A DNA stretch of 64,000 bases, taken from Paramecium tetraurelia (lineage: Eukaryota > Ciliophora > Oligohymenophorea > Peniculida > Parameciidae). Under the pieces are notes generated by a model. The model saw only the letters and a list, made by a program, of their open reading frames with translations. It searched no databases and was not told the origin of the DNA. The DNA is taken from positions 16,033 through 80,032 of the forward strand of contig NW_001798959.1 in assembly GCF_000165425.1 (NCBI RefSeq), in the 5' to 3' direction. Position numbers and translations under genes: made by a program. Positions 1-12,987 of the stretch are shown piece after piece. Each line of letters begins with the position of its first letter. The stretch's first letter is position 1.

Positions 1-177
1 TTGAGTTAATTGACAAAATAGGAAGTATATAAGATATAAGCTCACCACTTAAACTAAAATTTCTTGAAAAGGATTTCTTATCAAAATATTTTTGAAACAA
101 AAGTAAAACACCATTCATTTGAATGTTCGAGAGTTCAAAGGATTGAGAAATAAACTGATCTGTATTAGGTTTGATGA

Positions 178-2174
178 TCATTTTTCTTTATGAATGAACC
201 TATCATTTTTTAGATTATTTTGTTCTAGACTTGACAGATTAAGCAACAGGATTATGGCTCCTTCAGCTCGAACAGAGATGATTGATTTTGATTCTGGGCT
301 TATGGTAATCTAAGAGATAAGGGGATACTACTCTTGTTATTGTGCGGGAATGGCCTTATCCTTTGAAGTAGCAGATTCCTTTATGATGACCCCAAAGTTT
401 TAGGTCTTTGTCTTCTCCTCCAGAGACAAAATGCTCTCCTTATTTAGTAATGGCAAGTGCATTGACCTCTCCTTCATCGGATTCATCAAGCATTCTTATT
501 GCTTGACCATCAAAGGTTTCCCTATAAGTTATCTCAAAATTAATCAACATTTTACTTTTCTATCACTTCCTGTTGTTAGTAATTAACTTTCTTCAGGATG
601 GTAAAGAACAAATTAAACAAAGTACTTTCGAATAGACACATAACTCTGGTGAATGATTTTAAATCCCAAATTATACAAGATCCATCAGCACTTGCACTCA
701 CATCTTATTCATTATTGTTCTAACTTGGATTTACCATACTCTTCCTCTGTGTTCTTTTATCGATGACTTCATAACTTATGTTTGTTTGCCTATATCCCAA
801 ACTCTCACTTCCCCTTGAGATCCTGTTGAATTATTCTTTAGCAATCAGATGGACAAGCGAAAGATGTGCATCCATGAATATTTGCATCGTTGATTACATA
901 CATCAATCTCCCTGATTGAGGTAAAATGCTTTAATTTTGGCATCACTCCATCCACTCACTATACTTTTTCCATCATTCGTAAATGAAACTGTCCTACATT
1001 CTAAATTAGGAACTTAGATTTTAAGTAATTCTTATCTATTTTTAGCATTCCATATTCTTATATTATTAAATGAACTAGTAGCAAAAACTTCTGAATAGCT
1101 ATGAGGAAAAGCAACATCATTAATTCTTTCATTATGGTAATGGCATAAATTTCGAAACTCCGGTAGCTTTGATTTGTTCCAGTGAAAAAATGAGTATAAT
1201 CATAAATAAATGTTATTGACATAACACTTCCAAAAATTCACTGCCTGAATTATTAGCATTGTTTAAAATGATACTTTCGCTCCCATTTCATCCCCAGCAC
1301 CAACAATAACATCGCCATTAGGTAATAAACCTAAGCAATTAACTCTTTAACTGAATATTTTTTTAACAGGGGCTAATCTTTTCTCTATGGCCAGCTTTTT
1401 TACCGCAATAACAATATTTATCATTTTTATCAATCGATACACAAGTGAAAGTTCGTTTAAAATTGTCACAGTTTACATCTACAGATTAAATCTTTATTAT
1501 AAGAATACCTTTTTAATTTGCTTATCAATTGTTAAAATTTTAAACTCCAGTATTTAAACTGCTATCAATTTTTCATCTGATTAATTGTAAAATTAGATTT
1601 AATTGACTGGATCCCTATTTGGAGTTCCATATAATACTTTTCCTGCTTTAATTTCCCAAACAATCATCATATTTTTATCTTCGATTCCTCCTAAAGAGGC
1701 TAAGTATAGTCATTTTAGGAAAACTGAGCGATTGAATTAACACTTTATGTAGTTTCAATTTTGTGAATCATGCTTCTTCCTTGAAATCCCAAATAATAAT
1801 ATCAGCTTAGAATCCCATATAAATTCTTTATCCGGAGGCTACATAATCGCCAGAGCGAGAAACTGTTAACACAGAAATTTAGTTATGATGTCCTCTAAAA
1901 AAAATGAATATCAGATTTATATAATTAAAGTTTATATAAATTTCAACTTATTAAACAATCATACAGTACCTTAAAAATATTTGAGCCATGCTGATTATAG
2001 GTCTACAACAATAGTCGAACCGAATGGATATATTATATGCTTGTAATGATTAATTAAAATATACCTCATTATCTGGATGCAAAATCAACCCTTAAGTAAT
2101 TTTATCTGAAATAATAATATTGTCAATATACCAGTAAATCCAATAACTGCTTGTATTTCAAGTTCTGATAACAT
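178..2174 (-). CDS. CFAP52: CFAP52 (WDR16) ciliary WD40 protein
   Basis: WD40-repeat protein of motile cilia; in other eukaryotes CFAP52 is a microtubule inner protein of axonemal doublets. The start MLSELEIQAVIGFT followed, after a 26-nt intron, by DKITQGLILHPDNE matches the CFAP52 N-terminus (ELRAVIGFNG...GLKCHPDQE). The C-terminus reads FVSGGEDKDLKLW, GHSRTITR, then after a 22-nt intron ITISPESKSIISVRAEGAI, matching the last repeats of CFAP52 (GHSGNITRIRISPGNQYIVSVSADGAI). TAA/TAG codons fall at Gln positions and the frame ends at TGA. The remaining length implies at least one more small intron that I did not place. The product should be about 620 residues, the usual family length. Identification is firm; internal exon limits are not. 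Confidence 0.9.
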
Positions 2175-2274
2175 TATTTGTATTTTTATTTTTCAAATAT
2201 TATAGTTCAATATTAATTAAAAAAGTTGTATTTTAGATAAATATTTATATGAAAATGTTATGAAAGCTAATTAA

Positions 2275-2963
2275 TCAAACAGTCCAGAATTCTTCTTTGT
2301 CTTATTTTTCTAATCTTATTCTTAAATCCTTATTCACATTTTCTACAACCTAATTAGAATAATTAAATTAAATACCATTTTCCATAAATTAGATGAGAAC
2401 TCATCTTAATAAAATGATTTTACATCATCCTTTTCCTTCTACAAATTGATTTTTTAGCGGTCATACACAACGGCTGAAATAATGGAATTCGAAATGCTAT
2501 CAGCAATAATTTTCTCCTTAGCATACTGAACTTCCACAGAAACGCAAGTGTTGGATTTTGATGACAGAGACAAATTTGCTTGTATTTAGTAAAGCAAAAG
2601 GGCAAAAGCAATCACACTCAAAAAAACAATTATTTTAAAGAGTAAAAATTTAGAGTTTTATTAACTATTGAATGTTTTTCTGAGTTCTTTTGATTTGTTA
2701 TCATCATCGCTGTTTAAACTAAGTCTGGGAGTGGAAGTGAACGAAGTAATACTACTTTTAGGGGTTATGATATTGTTTTTTAGAGTCTTGACTTCATAAA
2801 TGGTAGATTTGGCAAGAGCAGTTTATTGTGGATATATAACTGAATTTTGAGCAAAAGATTTTGAGGAATTTTAATTTTGTTTGTTTTATACATTTATGGA
2901 CGTAAGTTTTCTGTTGGATATATTTGAAAGAGGTCTCAGTATTGGGGAATAACTTCGATTCAT
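2275..2963 (-). CDS. single-pass membrane protein, unknown
   Basis: Unrecognised protein of 220 residues: after removing one 26-nt intron (GTATTTAATTTA...TTAG) the length is an exact multiple of three. It starts MNRSYSPILRPLSN; the first ~115 residues are polar and rich in Ser, Asn and Gln. One hydrophobic segment follows (FLLFKIIVFLSVIAFALLLY), then a C-terminal half that is charged and probably helical (AKEKIIADSISNSII, DRQKINLQKEKDDVK) and ends EEFWTV. With no N-terminal signal and one internal segment it is probably a type II or tail-side anchored protein. It lies about 100 bp upstream of CFAP52 on the same strand. No family was recognised. Confidence 0.7.
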
Positions 2964-3169
2964 TCGAATTCAAATTTTTTAATTTATTTATTTATCGTTA
3001 ATGTTAAAAATTAAAATTGATATATCATAATCATTATGAAACATTTTTCTTATTCTTCCAACCTTCTCTCAAGAATATCAAAGCCTTTTTTACATCTCAA
3101 CTATAATAATTTATTTCTCCTAAATTACATTTATTTAATATTTTTTTTCTTCTCGCTTTAAGTCATGTA

Positions 3170-4470
3170 AGAAGTAAGTTGAATGAAATGACTAAATATG
3201 ATGATATTTAATTAAATATTTTTTTATCTTTTAAATTAAAAAGACTACAAATTACCAAAGTAAAAATTTTTAGGCTCTGTACAATTGAAATCATTTTCCA
3301 AAATTGATTTTCTCTAAACCTGAATCATTATAAACCAAGTGAAATAGTTAATTCACGCACGAGTCTAATCGTTAAAAATTATTAATAACAAATCGATGAT
3401 ATTGCTGAAGCAGATGTACTCAGAAAAATAGAATTAAACCTTGAGAGAAACTATGCTTAGCAATCAAAATATGAGAGACGTGTAAGAAAATGATTAAATT
3501 CATAAACTTCATGGAAACACAAAATAATCTTCATGGTTTTTAAGGTTTAATTGTTGAGATTTAAAGGTTAATTATTAGTGTTTCATTTGGTGATTCAACA
3601 GCATCTATTATAGCAAAGATTGAAGACAAACTCACAGAATGACTCATTCTATATTAACTTAGATATATTTTGATTTGCTCAACTGTTCTATTATTAACAT
3701 AAATTCAAATGATTTTCTCAGAACTAGAACTGTATTCCTAAATGGAAATTCTGTAAATTTCTGTAAAGCCATTTTAATTTACTGTTTAATCTAAGAGCTC
3801 AATTTATATCGCTGATCTAATTTCTACAGCAAAGATCACCTGCATCACTATTTTTGGATATTTCAAAATTTTATAACTGTGAATGGATAGCACATGAATA
3901 ACTTATGAAATATTTTGGATGAATAAAAACAGAGAAGTAAATAAAATTGAAGGTCTTTCAAGGTATAGAAAAGAATAATAATGGAATTGGGATGGAAATC
4001 AATTTCCAACTGTTAATACAATTAGATAATTTAAATTATAATATGATTAACAGTATAGATAACCTTTTAGGAAATATACCAGTTACCAACACCTACAAGA
4101 ACATATAAATGAACATTGCTTATACTTGTGCAAAGGAATATTTACAATCCACAGAAGTCTTAAATTGATCATTATTAAATGAATCTATGTAGAAGACAAG
4201 AACAAGAAAAATTTTAATAATTAGACGATTAAGCAAGTAACATCATTTGGTTTAGAGTTAGCCAAACAGGAATAGTATTAAGGATATTAGAAATTTAAGA
4301 AATATGGTGTAGTTAAAATGATAATTTAAGTATAAAAGGTTATGTTAGAGATTCACTCAAATGCAAGGCAAATTACAATCGTTGATCAAAAATAAATTTA
4401 CTTAATTCTCCTAAGTAAATTATCAAAAGTAGTCAGACTGAAGAAAAAGAGAACCTTTCTTAGATGAGGA
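3170..4470 (+). pseudogene. decayed gene-like stretch
   Basis: Several stretches look coding under the ciliate code but are cut by TGA in every frame and do not link through acceptable short introns. Examples are DDIAEADVLRKIELNLERN near 3400, MEINFQLLIQLDNLN near 3990 and GNIPVTNTYKNIQMNIAYT near 4070. The amphipathic composition is unlike the flanking AT-rich spacers, so a degraded protein gene is the simplest reading. An active gene with unusual introns cannot be excluded. I could not name the ancestral family. Confidence 0.35.
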
Positions 4471-4560
4471 TTAAATTACTTTAAATAATATGAAAATGAT
4501 TGATATATTTATAAATTATATTTATAAATTTAGTTAACAAACTTGAGGTAGAATATAGAG

Positions 4561-5031
4561 ATGAATAAAAATATGTAATAAAGTGATGGAGATGAAATAT
4601 TCTTTCATATTTAAAATAACGCAGATCAATACAACATTTAATCATCAGATGAAAAAAATTAAAACTAAAATATGATTCCTGACTAAGTCATAGAATCATA
4701 GACGACAAAACCAAGGCCATTGACATTTGATTAAATAAAATTGGTTTCATCCACTCAGGTAAGTGGTGATGGGCATGTTAAATCAGTAAGAGTGCAATGT
4801 CCGTAATGCAAATAAAAAGTATCATAATTCATATACTAGGTTGATACTGTGATTATTCGAAAACCAGGAACTTAAACCTATCTTGCCTCATGTATTCTTT
4901 TGCTTTGCTCCTTTGGTTTAGTATGCGTTTCTTGTTTACCTTGTATTATTGATGATTGCAAGGATGTTATGCATTCATGTCCTCAATGTAAAACACCATT
5001 AGGAAAGACATAATTTAAGATTTTAGATTGA
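4561..5031 (+). CDS. LITAF-domain zinc-ribbon membrane protein
   Basis: Intronless frame of 156 residues. The C-terminal half has the layout of the LITAF domain: a CPQCKQ pair (about residue 87), then a hydrophobic insertion (LASCILLLCSFGLVCVSCLP), then CKDVMHSCPQCKTPLGK. In the family the two CxxC knuckles bind one zinc and the hydrophobic stretch sits in the cytoplasmic face of endosomal, lysosomal or plasma membranes. The N-terminal ~75 residues are low-complexity and Gln/Asn-rich. The ATG at 4561 is the first in frame; a second Met at codon 5 is possible. Family assignment is strong; a specific trafficking role is inference. Confidence 0.85.
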
Positions 5032-5119
5032 TTCATATATATCGACACTTTATTACAATTAAATTAAAATGTAAAACAATATGTCTAATATTGCATTTTT
5101 TTTATAAAATAGAAATTTT

Positions 5120-6582
5120 ATGAAATAATTTCCAATACAATAAGCAAGAACTCTTGTGAATGAATTCTTTGACTTTGTTGCAAAAGCAGTGAGTCCATTT
5201 CATGTAACTTCTCTATGCAAAGAAAGACTAGCCAAATCTGGATTTTTGGAATTGAATGAAACAGAAAATTGGAAATTGGAAAAGGGTGGTAAGTATTTCT
5301 TCACAAGAAATCTCACCACTATTGTAGCCTTCACAGTTGGTCAATAATTTGACCCAAATAATACAGGATTTAAAATAATTGGTGCTCACACCGATAGTCC
5401 TTGCTTAAGATTGGCTCCAGTCTCTAAATTAGATTCAAATGGATTTTTATAGACATGCGTTTCTACTTATGGTGGGGGTTTGTGGCATACTTGGTTTGAC
5501 AGGGAATTGACTTTGGGAGGACGAATTATTTTTAAAAAAGAGAATGTCTTTTAGAGTTAGTTATTCCATTATCAATAACCATTATTAAAGATTCCTAATT
5601 TGGCAATTCATTTAACTACAGATAGAAATAGCTTTGCTCCAAATAGTACTTATTTAACTGAACTTAGACGAATCAAATTTAAGGCCTGTTTTTGCCTAGG
5701 AAGCCTATTAAACTTTAACTGTAATTCAAAAGCCAAAAACTGAGGGACAAACAAATTTCGAAAATAAGCACTATAAGTATTTGCTGAATTTGATCACTGA
5801 ATAGACAGGCATTCCAACATCTGAGATCTTAGATATTGACTTATACTTCTCAGATTGTTAACCACCTTCCTATTTTGGTTTGAATCAAGAGTTCATCTCC
5901 GCTGCAAGAATTGATAATTTATTTTCAAGCTTCTTTGCCCTTTTGGCAATTACAAATCCAGAGAGTTTCACAGAGGACCAAACATTTATTAATATGATTT
6001 GTCTCTATGATCACGAAGAAGTTGGGTCTTAAAGTGCTCAAGGAGCTGACTCTTCTTTATTGTCTAATAATATGAAGAGAATTTATGATATTCTATCCAA
6101 TCCTACCAATACGTCTACTGATAGTTTTTATAAAGCAATTCAAAAAAGTTTCTTAATCTCATCAGATATGGCTCATTCTATCCATCCAAATTATTCAGAC
6201 AAGCATCAATAAAACCATAGAGTGAAGATGAATGAAGGAATTGTTATCAAAGTCAATCATAATTAACGATATGCAACTGATGGTGTTTCGTCAGCTATTT
6301 TAAGAGTTGTAGCTTAATCTGCCAATGTGCCAATTCAAGATTTCATTGTGAAGAATGATTCACCTTGTGGGTCAACAATAGGACCTTTATAAGGTATAAA
6401 TATTTGATAAACTTTTAGCTTCAAATACAGGAATCAAAACTATTGATATTGGAGCTGCATAATGGGGCATGCACTCTATCAGAGAAACTGCTGGCGTCGT
6501 CGATGGATACTATCTGGAAAAGCTTTTCGTTGAATTTTACAAACAATATGAAAAGATAGATCATAAGCTGCTTGGTATTTGA
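5120..6582 (+). CDS. DNPEP: M18 aspartyl aminopeptidase
   Basis: Zinc metallopeptidase of the M18 family, which removes N-terminal Asp or Glu from peptides in cytosol or vacuole. Motifs in order: [32 protein letters not shown] (first metal His), [44 protein letters not shown] (catalytic Glu), [11 protein letters not shown] (second metal His region), [13 protein letters not shown] and [13 protein letters not shown]. Two introns (22 nt near 5644, and 6394-6418) give an exact coding length for 471 residues, normal for the family. All catalytic and metal ligands I can see are present. The start [19 protein letters not shown] was chosen because it gives the standard N-terminal helix. Confidence 0.95.
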
Positions 6583-6590
6583 GTATTATT

Positions 6591-7848
6591 ATGATTATTG
6601 AAAAATTAAGAAATCCATATAATACATACATTCAAGTCAAAGATAACCCTAAGCTATTATTCAAGATCTCATTCTACTCTTTTGCTCTACTCCTTTTATC
6701 ACAGCTACCAGCATTTGTATTATTCTTATCTATTTAGGCTTGTGTTTGTTTGATCATTAGTTATTTAACTGGAAAAAAGTTCTTTGAGATTTACTTTCAT
6801 AAACACTTAAAGGAAGGAATTATGGAGATGTTCCCTCAAGGCCTTAGAGATGCTTTGATGAAGAGATCCATTTTTGATCTTCTTTGTGATATCTGGTTTA
6901 TGCCCAAATTCTCATTGTATATCAAAGCATTCCTAAAGCCATTTGTAGCCAACATCGATCCTGAAAATGTAATATATTCTTGTCACTTATATATAGGCTG
7001 AACAAGCCCTCAATGGACTACCATTAGAAGACAGATAAATCATCACCAAAAAAGGAATAATTAATACACTACCTATGTTACTACAAACAACAGTAGACAC
7101 CACATAACAATAAATTAATGACAGTGAAGCTCCTTTGACTCCTCATACTCCCTCAAAAAATAAATAAAAAAAAACTAGATATGATAGAAAATAATATAAT
7201 AGGACAAAATCTAAACGAGTATTCAAAGAAGATAAAATTGTTTCCACCTTTAAGATGCCTTGGACCATTGTAAAGACGTATGAAGAGGACAGAGCTTCTA
7301 TTATGTCTTCATAATCAGATATTGACTTTTCAAATAAATAAAACTTTTCCATTGTAGAAGAAATGAAGCCTTTACCTACCCTTTAGGAAAATATTGGTTT
7401 CAAAAATATTGAGCTTGTTCTTAAACCATAAACCAGTTAAGAATAGATCAAATGGGATAACCTTGATAATTTCTACAACTAAGTCAAAGACACCGTCCCA
7501 GGAAGTCATAAAAGTACATTTCAAAAAATATCAATAGGACCATTAGAAACGATATTAAAAATTACAAATCTTATTAATAATATAGTTCATTTTGAGAAAA
7601 GAAGCAAACAAATTTTGGCTATCAATAATAATGCGTTAATTAAGGCCTTTATAATTTCTGCAGTAATTATAACTCAATAATATAAGGCTGCTTTGGCATT
7701 TTAATCTTACATATCCACTAGGACAAGAAGATTGATGATGCAAACTATAATGATTATTTGTTATTTGGGAAGTGCAGGAATAGCTACAGGAACACTAGGT
7801 CTTTGCCTTATCAAAGTTGTTAATCAAAGCAAAAAAAAAAGAAATTGA
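6591..7848 (+). CDS. multi-pass membrane protein, unknown
   Basis: Unrecognised 409-residue protein with one 28-nt intron (6969-6996); the spliced length is a multiple of three. Two hydrophobic segments sit near the N-terminus (residues ~22-57, ISFYSFALLLLSQLPAFVLF and a following Cys-rich helix). Then comes a soluble region with MEMFPQGLRDALMKRSIFD, a long polar loop rich in Lys, Thr and Pro (about residues 140-290), and two C-terminal hydrophobic helices (AFIISAVIITQ..., MIICYLGSAGIATGTLGLC) before a basic tail ending KKKRN. It starts only 8 bp after the aminopeptidase stop codon. No family recognised. Confidence 0.75.
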
Positions 7849-8281
7849 ATCGAATTTAATTATTCTATTATTTTCATTAGATTAAAAAGAAATATAATTG
7901 ATTAGATATATCTCATCCCCTTATGACCGAATCATAAGTGAAGGTTTCAAATAAAATAAAAATTAGTGTTTAACATTGGCATCTCACAATTAATGGATTA
8001 AAGTATATTACATTTGGAAATTTTAATTGATATTATGATTAAAGAGATTAATTAATCATTCTGATTAATTATTTTATTCTAATTTTAAATAGTATTGAGG
8101 GTAAAATTAAATTAGGCTGAAAAAAGTAAAAGGAAAAATTTATCAATTCTTAAATTTTGAGTCCTAATAGCTGTTAAAAGCTAACAGAGTATAGTACTAT
8201 GAAAAATTATTGATATTTTGAGATCATTTAATATATTTACTATTCATGAAATATCACACTATTCTTTCAAGATTACTTTTC
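7849..8281. other. AT-rich spacer
   Basis: Spacer between the convergent membrane-protein gene and the DHHC gene. Very AT-rich, with TGA in all frames at short intervals; no gene, RNA or repeat was recognised. Confidence 0.5.
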
Positions 8282-9360
8282 TCAAACTTCAAATAGGTCT
8301 GTTCTGGGAAATGCGCTCTTTTCTGCATTTCTTATAGGGAGGAACCAATATTTAATTTCAGGACCAAAGACCTCCTTAAAGTTGTCAATAATTCTAGGTT
8401 TTTTGAAAGGATTCTAAGAATAGTTTGTAGATGCTTAAATACATTTGCTTTCATTTCATTTATGTGGAATTCAACGGTAGTGATATTTTAAGCAATGTGA
8501 TATAGATGAAACCCCAATAGAAATCCCATCACAACTACTAGAGCAAAGCAAGTAACATTACAAATAGTTAATATAAACTGTTGATTTTTTGTTAACTCCT
8601 ACAAAATAGCTTAAGCAAATTTTACTTGCAATACTAACTTATCATTTACAAATATATCATAAGAAATAAATAAAGAGCACTGAATCATACACAAGATTGC
8701 ATAGAAATTGAATTGACAAAAATATCTATGGTTTTTCAAGCCAACACAATTGTTCACCCAAGGGCAATGATGATCCTAATTTAAATAAAATCAAATATAA
8801 ATTACCATTCTCAGCACACATTTATTGCATTCTTTACAATGATGGGTCCTTGGTAATTTGATGTTATCACATTTAAAACAGTATGAAACTAATTATAATA
8901 CTTGGATAATATCGCTAGAACCATATTATAAAATTATTTTATTACAATTTCATCATCATTCTCATCATGCAATTCAATATGGTTTTACATTCTTCTTTAT
9001 CTATGCTTATTAATTTTCTCTGTCATTTTTTTTGTTCTTTATTTGATGTCTTCCAAAGTTCTTTCGTGATAATGTTTGGCCTATTTCTATAGAAAAATAA
9101 ATACTAAATCTTGTGGAGGATATCCTGGTTTAATATATTAAATCATGATGTAAGCTAAGTTTAGGAAAATAAATATTATTGAAAATTCGATCCCAATAAA
9201 ATAAGAAGTAACTCCATGCTAATATTAAAAAAAAACGAATTACTTTAATAAGAAATGCAGGTAGGAAAATAAATACAAAGGCATAGTATTCGCTGAAAAT
9301 AATTCCATAAACAAATATCACAGCTATGAAATCAGAAAATTAATGTTCGCCTTAAAGCAT
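8282..9360 (-). CDS. DHHC-family protein S-acyltransferase
   Basis: Palmitoyltransferase of the zDHHC family, a polytopic membrane enzyme that acylates protein cysteines. The cysteine-rich core reads [27 protein letters not shown], then after a 30-nt intron [19 protein letters not shown], with all zinc-binding Cys/His and the catalytic DHHC Cys. Two N-terminal transmembrane helices precede a charged linker ([20 protein letters not shown]) and two more follow the core. The TTxE motif appears as [12 protein letters not shown], and [18 protein letters not shown] after a 29-nt intron. A 25-nt intron splits the N-terminal helices. The junction at 8890-8970 is unclear: two introns of 28 and 31 nt around a 15-nt exon would restore the frame (311 residues), but I am unsure. 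Ends [15 protein letters not shown]. Confidence 0.9.
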
Positions 9361-9628
9361 AAATTATTAAGTTTATATTTAATATTTAATATTTTCCATT
9401 TGCAACAATAGATTTTTCTATATAAATAAATCATGTGTTTACTGGAGAAGGAATAATGAAAATTTGCATTAGAAATCGAATTTTTAGTAAATTTCGTGTT
9501 TTGTGTGTCTTGGAATAATCTAAAGAATCCTTGAAAATTGCTTAGGATAAAATTATGAATTAGAATATATCTTTATTAAAAGTAATGATATTGTATATGT
9601 ATATATATTATTTTTTATTTGAAAAATA

Positions 9629-11104
9629 ATGGAGCCAGAGCAATTGTTAGATTAATTAAATGATATATTGTTGGCAGATCATTTTAGGTTTATAGAAGTA
9701 ATTGGGAAGGGGAGTTTTGGAGTAGTTGTGGCTGCGTTTTGTAGTAATCTAGATCGAGTAGTGGCAATAAAAGTTAATTTGATTTTAGAATATATTAGAT
9801 TACATCAAATGTTGATCAAGAGAATGAGGCCAATTTGCTTAAAGCGTGTTGCCATTAGAATATTGTCAAGCTCTATAAAGTAAAATAATTATTTTTTATA
9901 ATAGGTGCTAATAGCCAATAATCATCTTTACCTAATTATGGAGAGACTTATTGGTTTGACGCTAGACAAACTGATGAAACAATCTGTCTTGTCAGAACAA
10001 AACATTAGAAATTATATGACTCAAATTTTAAACGCTTTAGTGTTTCTTCATAGAAAAAATATCATACACAGGGATCTCAAGCCAGGTAAAACGAACTCAT
10101 ATTTTAGAAAATATATTTATTTGTGAAAACTCATATGTTAAATTAATCGATCTAGGTTTAGGACAAGAAATAGTTTGTAAAGGATGTGTTTATTAATCAG
10201 TTGGTACTCCGTATTTTATAGCTCCAGAAGTCATATTAGGAAAGGATTAAAGTCAGGTCTGTTATTCTGTTATTCTAATTTAGGCTGTTGACATTTTTAG
10301 TTTAGGCATTATCTTCTATATGATGATCAACAATTTATAGCATCCATTATGGGATGGACAGATGAGAAAAAGGCATTACTACTAATTGATATCTAACGAG
10401 TTTTAAATTTCTTTCCCAAAAACAATGCCTGAGTATTTCATTATGATCACATTTTTAGAATGGCCAAAGATTTTGTCCTTAATACAGTATAATTCAGGGC
10501 AGAAAATAGAATGACTGCATAGTAATGTTTAGAACACCCTTGGATTAAAGGAAAGTGTGTTAAAACGCATCCTATGACTACAAGAGAGATCATGCTAAGA
10601 TATAACATTTAACAGCAAGCTATAACATGTCTTTTTATTTTTAATTAATTAGATAATTAAATCATTGATGTTTTTAAAGACTCTTCAATAAACATGCGAG
10701 GAGGAGATTTGCTATATAAAAACAACCCATTCTCCTTTAAGAGAGGAAAAGGAATAAGAGCGAGTCTCTCCTGAAAATGCTAGATTAAGCGTTGAATTAA
10801 CAAATAAAAAATAAAAGTCCTTTAAATTGCATGCAATTCCATTAAAAAAAGTGAGTTCATATAAAGATCTAGTATCTTTAAGAGAAAAATAACTAAATCA
10901 AAAGAAATATTAAAGTATTAACTTTTATCTAAACAAGATATGATATCAAGATTTAGAGAAAAGATGTCTTTGGGTAATCAACTCAATGCCATTGGGCATA
11001 ATAAGTTTGATTCTCCTATGAGTCATCGAAAATTAACTACTTTACCTTAAATTAATACTAATAGGTTACAAAGATAATCAACTTTTAATTTTTAAAATTT
11101 GTGA
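9629..11104 (+). CDS. Ser/Thr protein kinase with DLG motif
   Basis: Eukaryotic protein kinase. Visible motifs: glycine loop IGKGSFGVVV, VVAIK (ATP lysine), HRDLKPENIF (catalytic loop), IDLGLGQE (metal-binding Asp, Leu in place of the usual Phe), SVGTPYFIAPEVILGK (activation segment and APE), AVDIFSLGIIFYMM, and RMTAQQCLEHPWIKGK closing the lobe. At least six introns of 22-27 nt are visible, for example GTAAAACGAACTCATATTTTAG inside the catalytic loop codons. The C-terminal ~150 residues are basic and polar (LREEKEQERVSPENARLS, DSPMSHRKLTTLPQINTN). My intron set leaves the frame one base out near 10630-10740, so an intron there is misplaced or a base differs. The fold is CAMK/AUR/ULK-like; substrate unknown. 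Confidence 0.85.
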
Positions 11105-11132
11105 AGTGCTTTTATAATTTATCAATAAGTAA

Positions 11133-12496
11133 TCAATTTTACTTTAATCTATTCATAATTTCATCTGCCTCTTATGCTTTAGTTTCATCATAAGGGATAT
11201 AATAATTAGATAATCTGGATTAGGGATTACTCATCGGTTTGCTCTATTCTCTTAAGATATTCATAGATTTAATGATCTCCTCATTATCCATCTCAATCTA
11301 TTAAATCAATTTTTTGATATCATTATTAATAAAGAACAATTCAGTATTGTCTTATTTGAGTAATTTAAAATTGGCTTGCATCTTTGCATTTTCTAATTTC
11401 AATTTATCAATTTATTATTGCAAGTCAGTATGTTTATGATTATCAACTCGTAAATTTAAATTAGAGATTTCAGAAATCAAATTATCCACATTATTTCTTA
11501 CTATCTGATATTATTGATAAACTTCTTATGGTTGTTATTATTCTTATGTTGTTTATTATATTGTTTTAATAGCAGATTTAATTTAAATGGAGGACTCTTC
11601 CTTCTTGCTTTATTGGAATGATTGATTCTAACTTTAATCGTCTTTTATTCTGGGAACTTTTGAAATTAAATCTTTGAATTACTCATCCGAATTGTAAATT
11701 TTTTCATTTTGTATCAATACCTTGCTGATATTCAATTTTAAAGTGTCCAATTTATCCTTCTCATTTAAGGTTAACTGATTTCCTTCCTCTAATCTTTTTA
11801 TTATTAGTTCCAATTGTTTTCCATCCTATTCCAATCGTTATTTATTCTTATCAATCATTTATACCATCGTTGTTGACTTTCCCTTATCCAAACACATTTT
11901 AAGAATTTCAATTTCTGCTCTGAGCTACAATTTCAATTTATTTAGAGATTATAGCATTTATTCAAAAAATCAATTAATTTATAACAATAATTTATACTCT
12001 TTATCATTATTTAATATGGTTTCCAGCATTCTATTTTGCCAAAGCCAATTCTTTTGAAAGAGCTTATTCTTCCTTCAATATCCTAATCAAATTTGAAAAC
12101 CCTCTCTTTGTAATAACACTGCCACAAATTAAACCTAAGGAGACCATTAATAAAGTCACACTTCCATCCATCAATTCCTTGACTTTTCGATTTGATCTCA
12201 AATTGGAAGATTGCAACTTAAACTTTATGATGTCATTAAAAAATAAGAAACTCTATAATCCAAAACCCAATCCAAAACAAATGGTAGCCATTCTAGGAAA
12301 TATAAAAGAAAATGGTAATGCAAATGGATACAAATAATACACATTTGGAACTGTACATGAATGTTTGAACTCTTGCAATCTGATACTTATTATAAATGTA
12401 CTTATATAGTGTTTTGAATTAAACATTTTATTTGATATCTCTTGCATCTATTTCAGAATTTAACATATTGATCTCCTTATTTCCTATGATTCTCAT
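11133..12496 (-). CDS. coiled-coil protein with N-terminal membrane helices
   Basis: Unrecognised gene. The N-terminus (MRIIGNKEINMLNSEIDARD) leads into hydrophobic segments (VLFVSICITIFFYIS; VTLLMVSLGLICGSVI), and the C-terminal two thirds is a long coiled coil (e.g. KLDTLKLNISKVLIQNEKIY, DKLKLENAKMQANFKLLKQD) with Gln-rich linkers, ending DETKAQEADEIMNRLKQN. The C-terminal ~270 codons are one clean frame. Between about 11960 and 12260 the reading frame changes more than once and includes TGA codons that I could not assign to normal short introns, so the gene may have several introns there or carry defects. An internal membrane-anchored scaffold is plausible. Confidence 0.55.
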
Positions 12497-12987
12497 TTCA
12501 TTTTTTATTTACTCATTTATTTGTTTCCCTGTTTTCGAATAGTCAAAATATAAACTAAACAGTTGTTATTCAAAACTAATCATTCCTAAATACAATATTG
12601 GCATTAGTGTATTTTAATTCATTTTATTTTTATTATTTATTAATAATTAAACAATACTCATATGAAATATAATAGGATTTCAAAGTAAAATTTCAATGTC
12701 AACTATTCTTTCTTATTATTTACATTTACTAATATAATTATTGTTATAATAATACTTATTATTATAGTATATATATATAATATCAATTACTTTGCTTTTT
12801 TTACATGTAATAAACCATTAAGTCTATAAAATTCACAATAATACCTTGATTAATTGATATTAATTGATATAAGCTATGTATTTTTTTCTTATTTTTGATT
12901 GGCCGATTAGAATTGAAAAAAGATTAATTGGGATTTATATTTGTAATAAGGCGGGTTTGAAACATTAATAAATAAATCAAAAATCAA
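12497..12987. other. AT-rich divergent spacer upstream of H2A
   Basis: About 490 bp with runs of TATATATA near 12770 and almost no GC. It must hold the promoters of the divergent coiled-coil and H2A genes, but I see no named element. Confidence 0.45.
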